From contig CP114060.1 of NCBI GenBank assembly GCA_026967495.1, positions 3,968,001 to 4,032,000 on the forward strand: DNA of 64,000 bases, in the 5' to 3' direction. Shown piece after piece: positions 63,721 to 64,000 of this stretch. The number at the start of each line of letters is the position of its first letter. The stretch's first letter is position 1. The translations under genes were made by a program, and so were the position numbers. The notes beneath the pieces are model-generated. The model saw only the letters and a program-made list of their open reading frames with translations, searched no databases and was not told where the DNA came from. This DNA is from Rouxiella badensis. Its GTDB lineage: Bacteria; Pseudomonadota; Gammaproteobacteria; Enterobacterales; Enterobacteriaceae.

Positions 63721-64000
63721 GTGTCTAAAACAAACTCAACACCAACCCAAGAAAGCGTCAGCATGAACGCCTTCAAACAGCCTCGCTCGTTCTACCTTAT
63801 TTTCTCCATCGAATTATGGGAAAGATTTGGTTACTACGGCCTGCAGGGAATTATGGCGGTTTACCTGGTCAAGATGCTTGGCCTGAGTGAATCAGCTTCT
63901 ATCACCCTGTTCTCGTCTTTCAGTGCACTGGTCTATGGCTTCGTTGCCATCGGCGGCTGGCTGGGCGACAAAGTGCTCGGGTCCAAACGCGTCATCGTTC
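63721..64000 (+). CDS. dtpA: Proton-dependent di/tripeptide permease DtpA (5' part only)
   Basis: POT/PTR-family MFS symporter for di- and tripeptides, cut by the window end after about 93 codons. GTG start at 63721 with AGAGG five bases upstream. The sequence SVSMNAFKQPRSFYLIFSIE then ELWERFGYYGLQGIMAVYLV shows the POT motif ExxERFxYYG. YGFVAIGGWLGDKVLGSKRV is the first MFS loop. It matches E. coli DtpA (TppB) more closely than other POT paralogues. E. coli tppB is OmpR-dependent; the control here is not shown. Confidence 0.93.
   Translation, partial: MSKTNSTPTQESVSMNAFKQPRSFYLIFSIELWERFGYYGLQGIMAVYLVKMLGLSESASITLFSSFSALVYGFVAIGGWLGDKVLGSKRVIV

Overview
The window is chromosomal DNA of a gammaproteobacterium of the order Enterobacterales. 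Gene content and order follow the Escherichia/Yersinia/Serratia core: topA-cysB, yciN, sohB, yciK-cobO, rluB, rnm/trp, ompW, yciCBA, tonB, clsA, oppABCDF, adhE, hns, rssBA, purU, psp and sap. Three traits point to the Yersiniaceae/Hafniaceae side (Serratia/Rahnella/Ewingella/Yersinia-like) rather than Escherichia: trpG and trpD are separate genes, pspABCD runs directly into ycjXF without pspE, and a ryhB-type sRNA lies between pspF and sapA. The species cannot be fixed from the sequence alone. No prophage, insertion sequence, CRISPR array or rRNA was seen.

Layout. 0-10.7 kb: housekeeping genes (CysB, topoisomerase I, SohB, YciK, cobalamin adenosyltransferase, RluB, YciO, RNase AM). 10.8-17.7 kb: a complete trp regulon unit with TrpR operator, TGG-TGG leader peptide, attenuator and trpE-G-D-CF-B-A, closed by a terminator. 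17.9-28.5 kb: envelope genes (BON lipoprotein, OmpW, GT9 glycosyltransferase, YciC/B/A, a four-helix membrane protein, TonB, cardiolipin synthase) and small proteins (YciI, a YnfU-like zinc ribbon, YciY, YciU). 28.5-34.2 kb: oligopeptide ABC transporter oppABCDF. 35.5-38.3 kb: a zinc-finger Hsp100 ATPase of ClpC/ClpG type that appears to lack a ClpP-binding loop. 38.3-44 kb: ychE, adhE, tdk, hns. 44.2-46.6 kb: ugd-uge nucleotide-sugar pair at the place where galU might be expected. 46.8-50.7 kb: rssB, rssA, ychJ, purU and tRNA-Tyr. 50.8-56.1 kb: pspABCD-ycjXF with divergent pspF and a sigma-54 promoter. 56.2 kb: RyhB sRNA on the minus strand with two Fur boxes. 56.4-61.8 kb: sapABCDF. 62-64 kb: an AhpD-type (CMD) protein and the start of dtpA.

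The regulatory signals fit the gene functions: FNR-type boxes at ompW and adhE, Fur-like boxes at tonB and ryhB, a sigma-54 promoter at psp, and a stringent-type GC-rich discriminator at the tRNA-Tyr promoter.

A caution for every user: at least fifteen single-base indels interrupt otherwise intact conserved genes (sohB, rluB, rnm, trpD, yciU, oppD, the Hsp100 gene twice, adhE, uge, rssB twice, rssA, sapD, the CMD gene), many in short G/C runs. They look like uncorrected sequence errors rather than real pseudogenes. I annotate those genes across their full span and give the position of each break.
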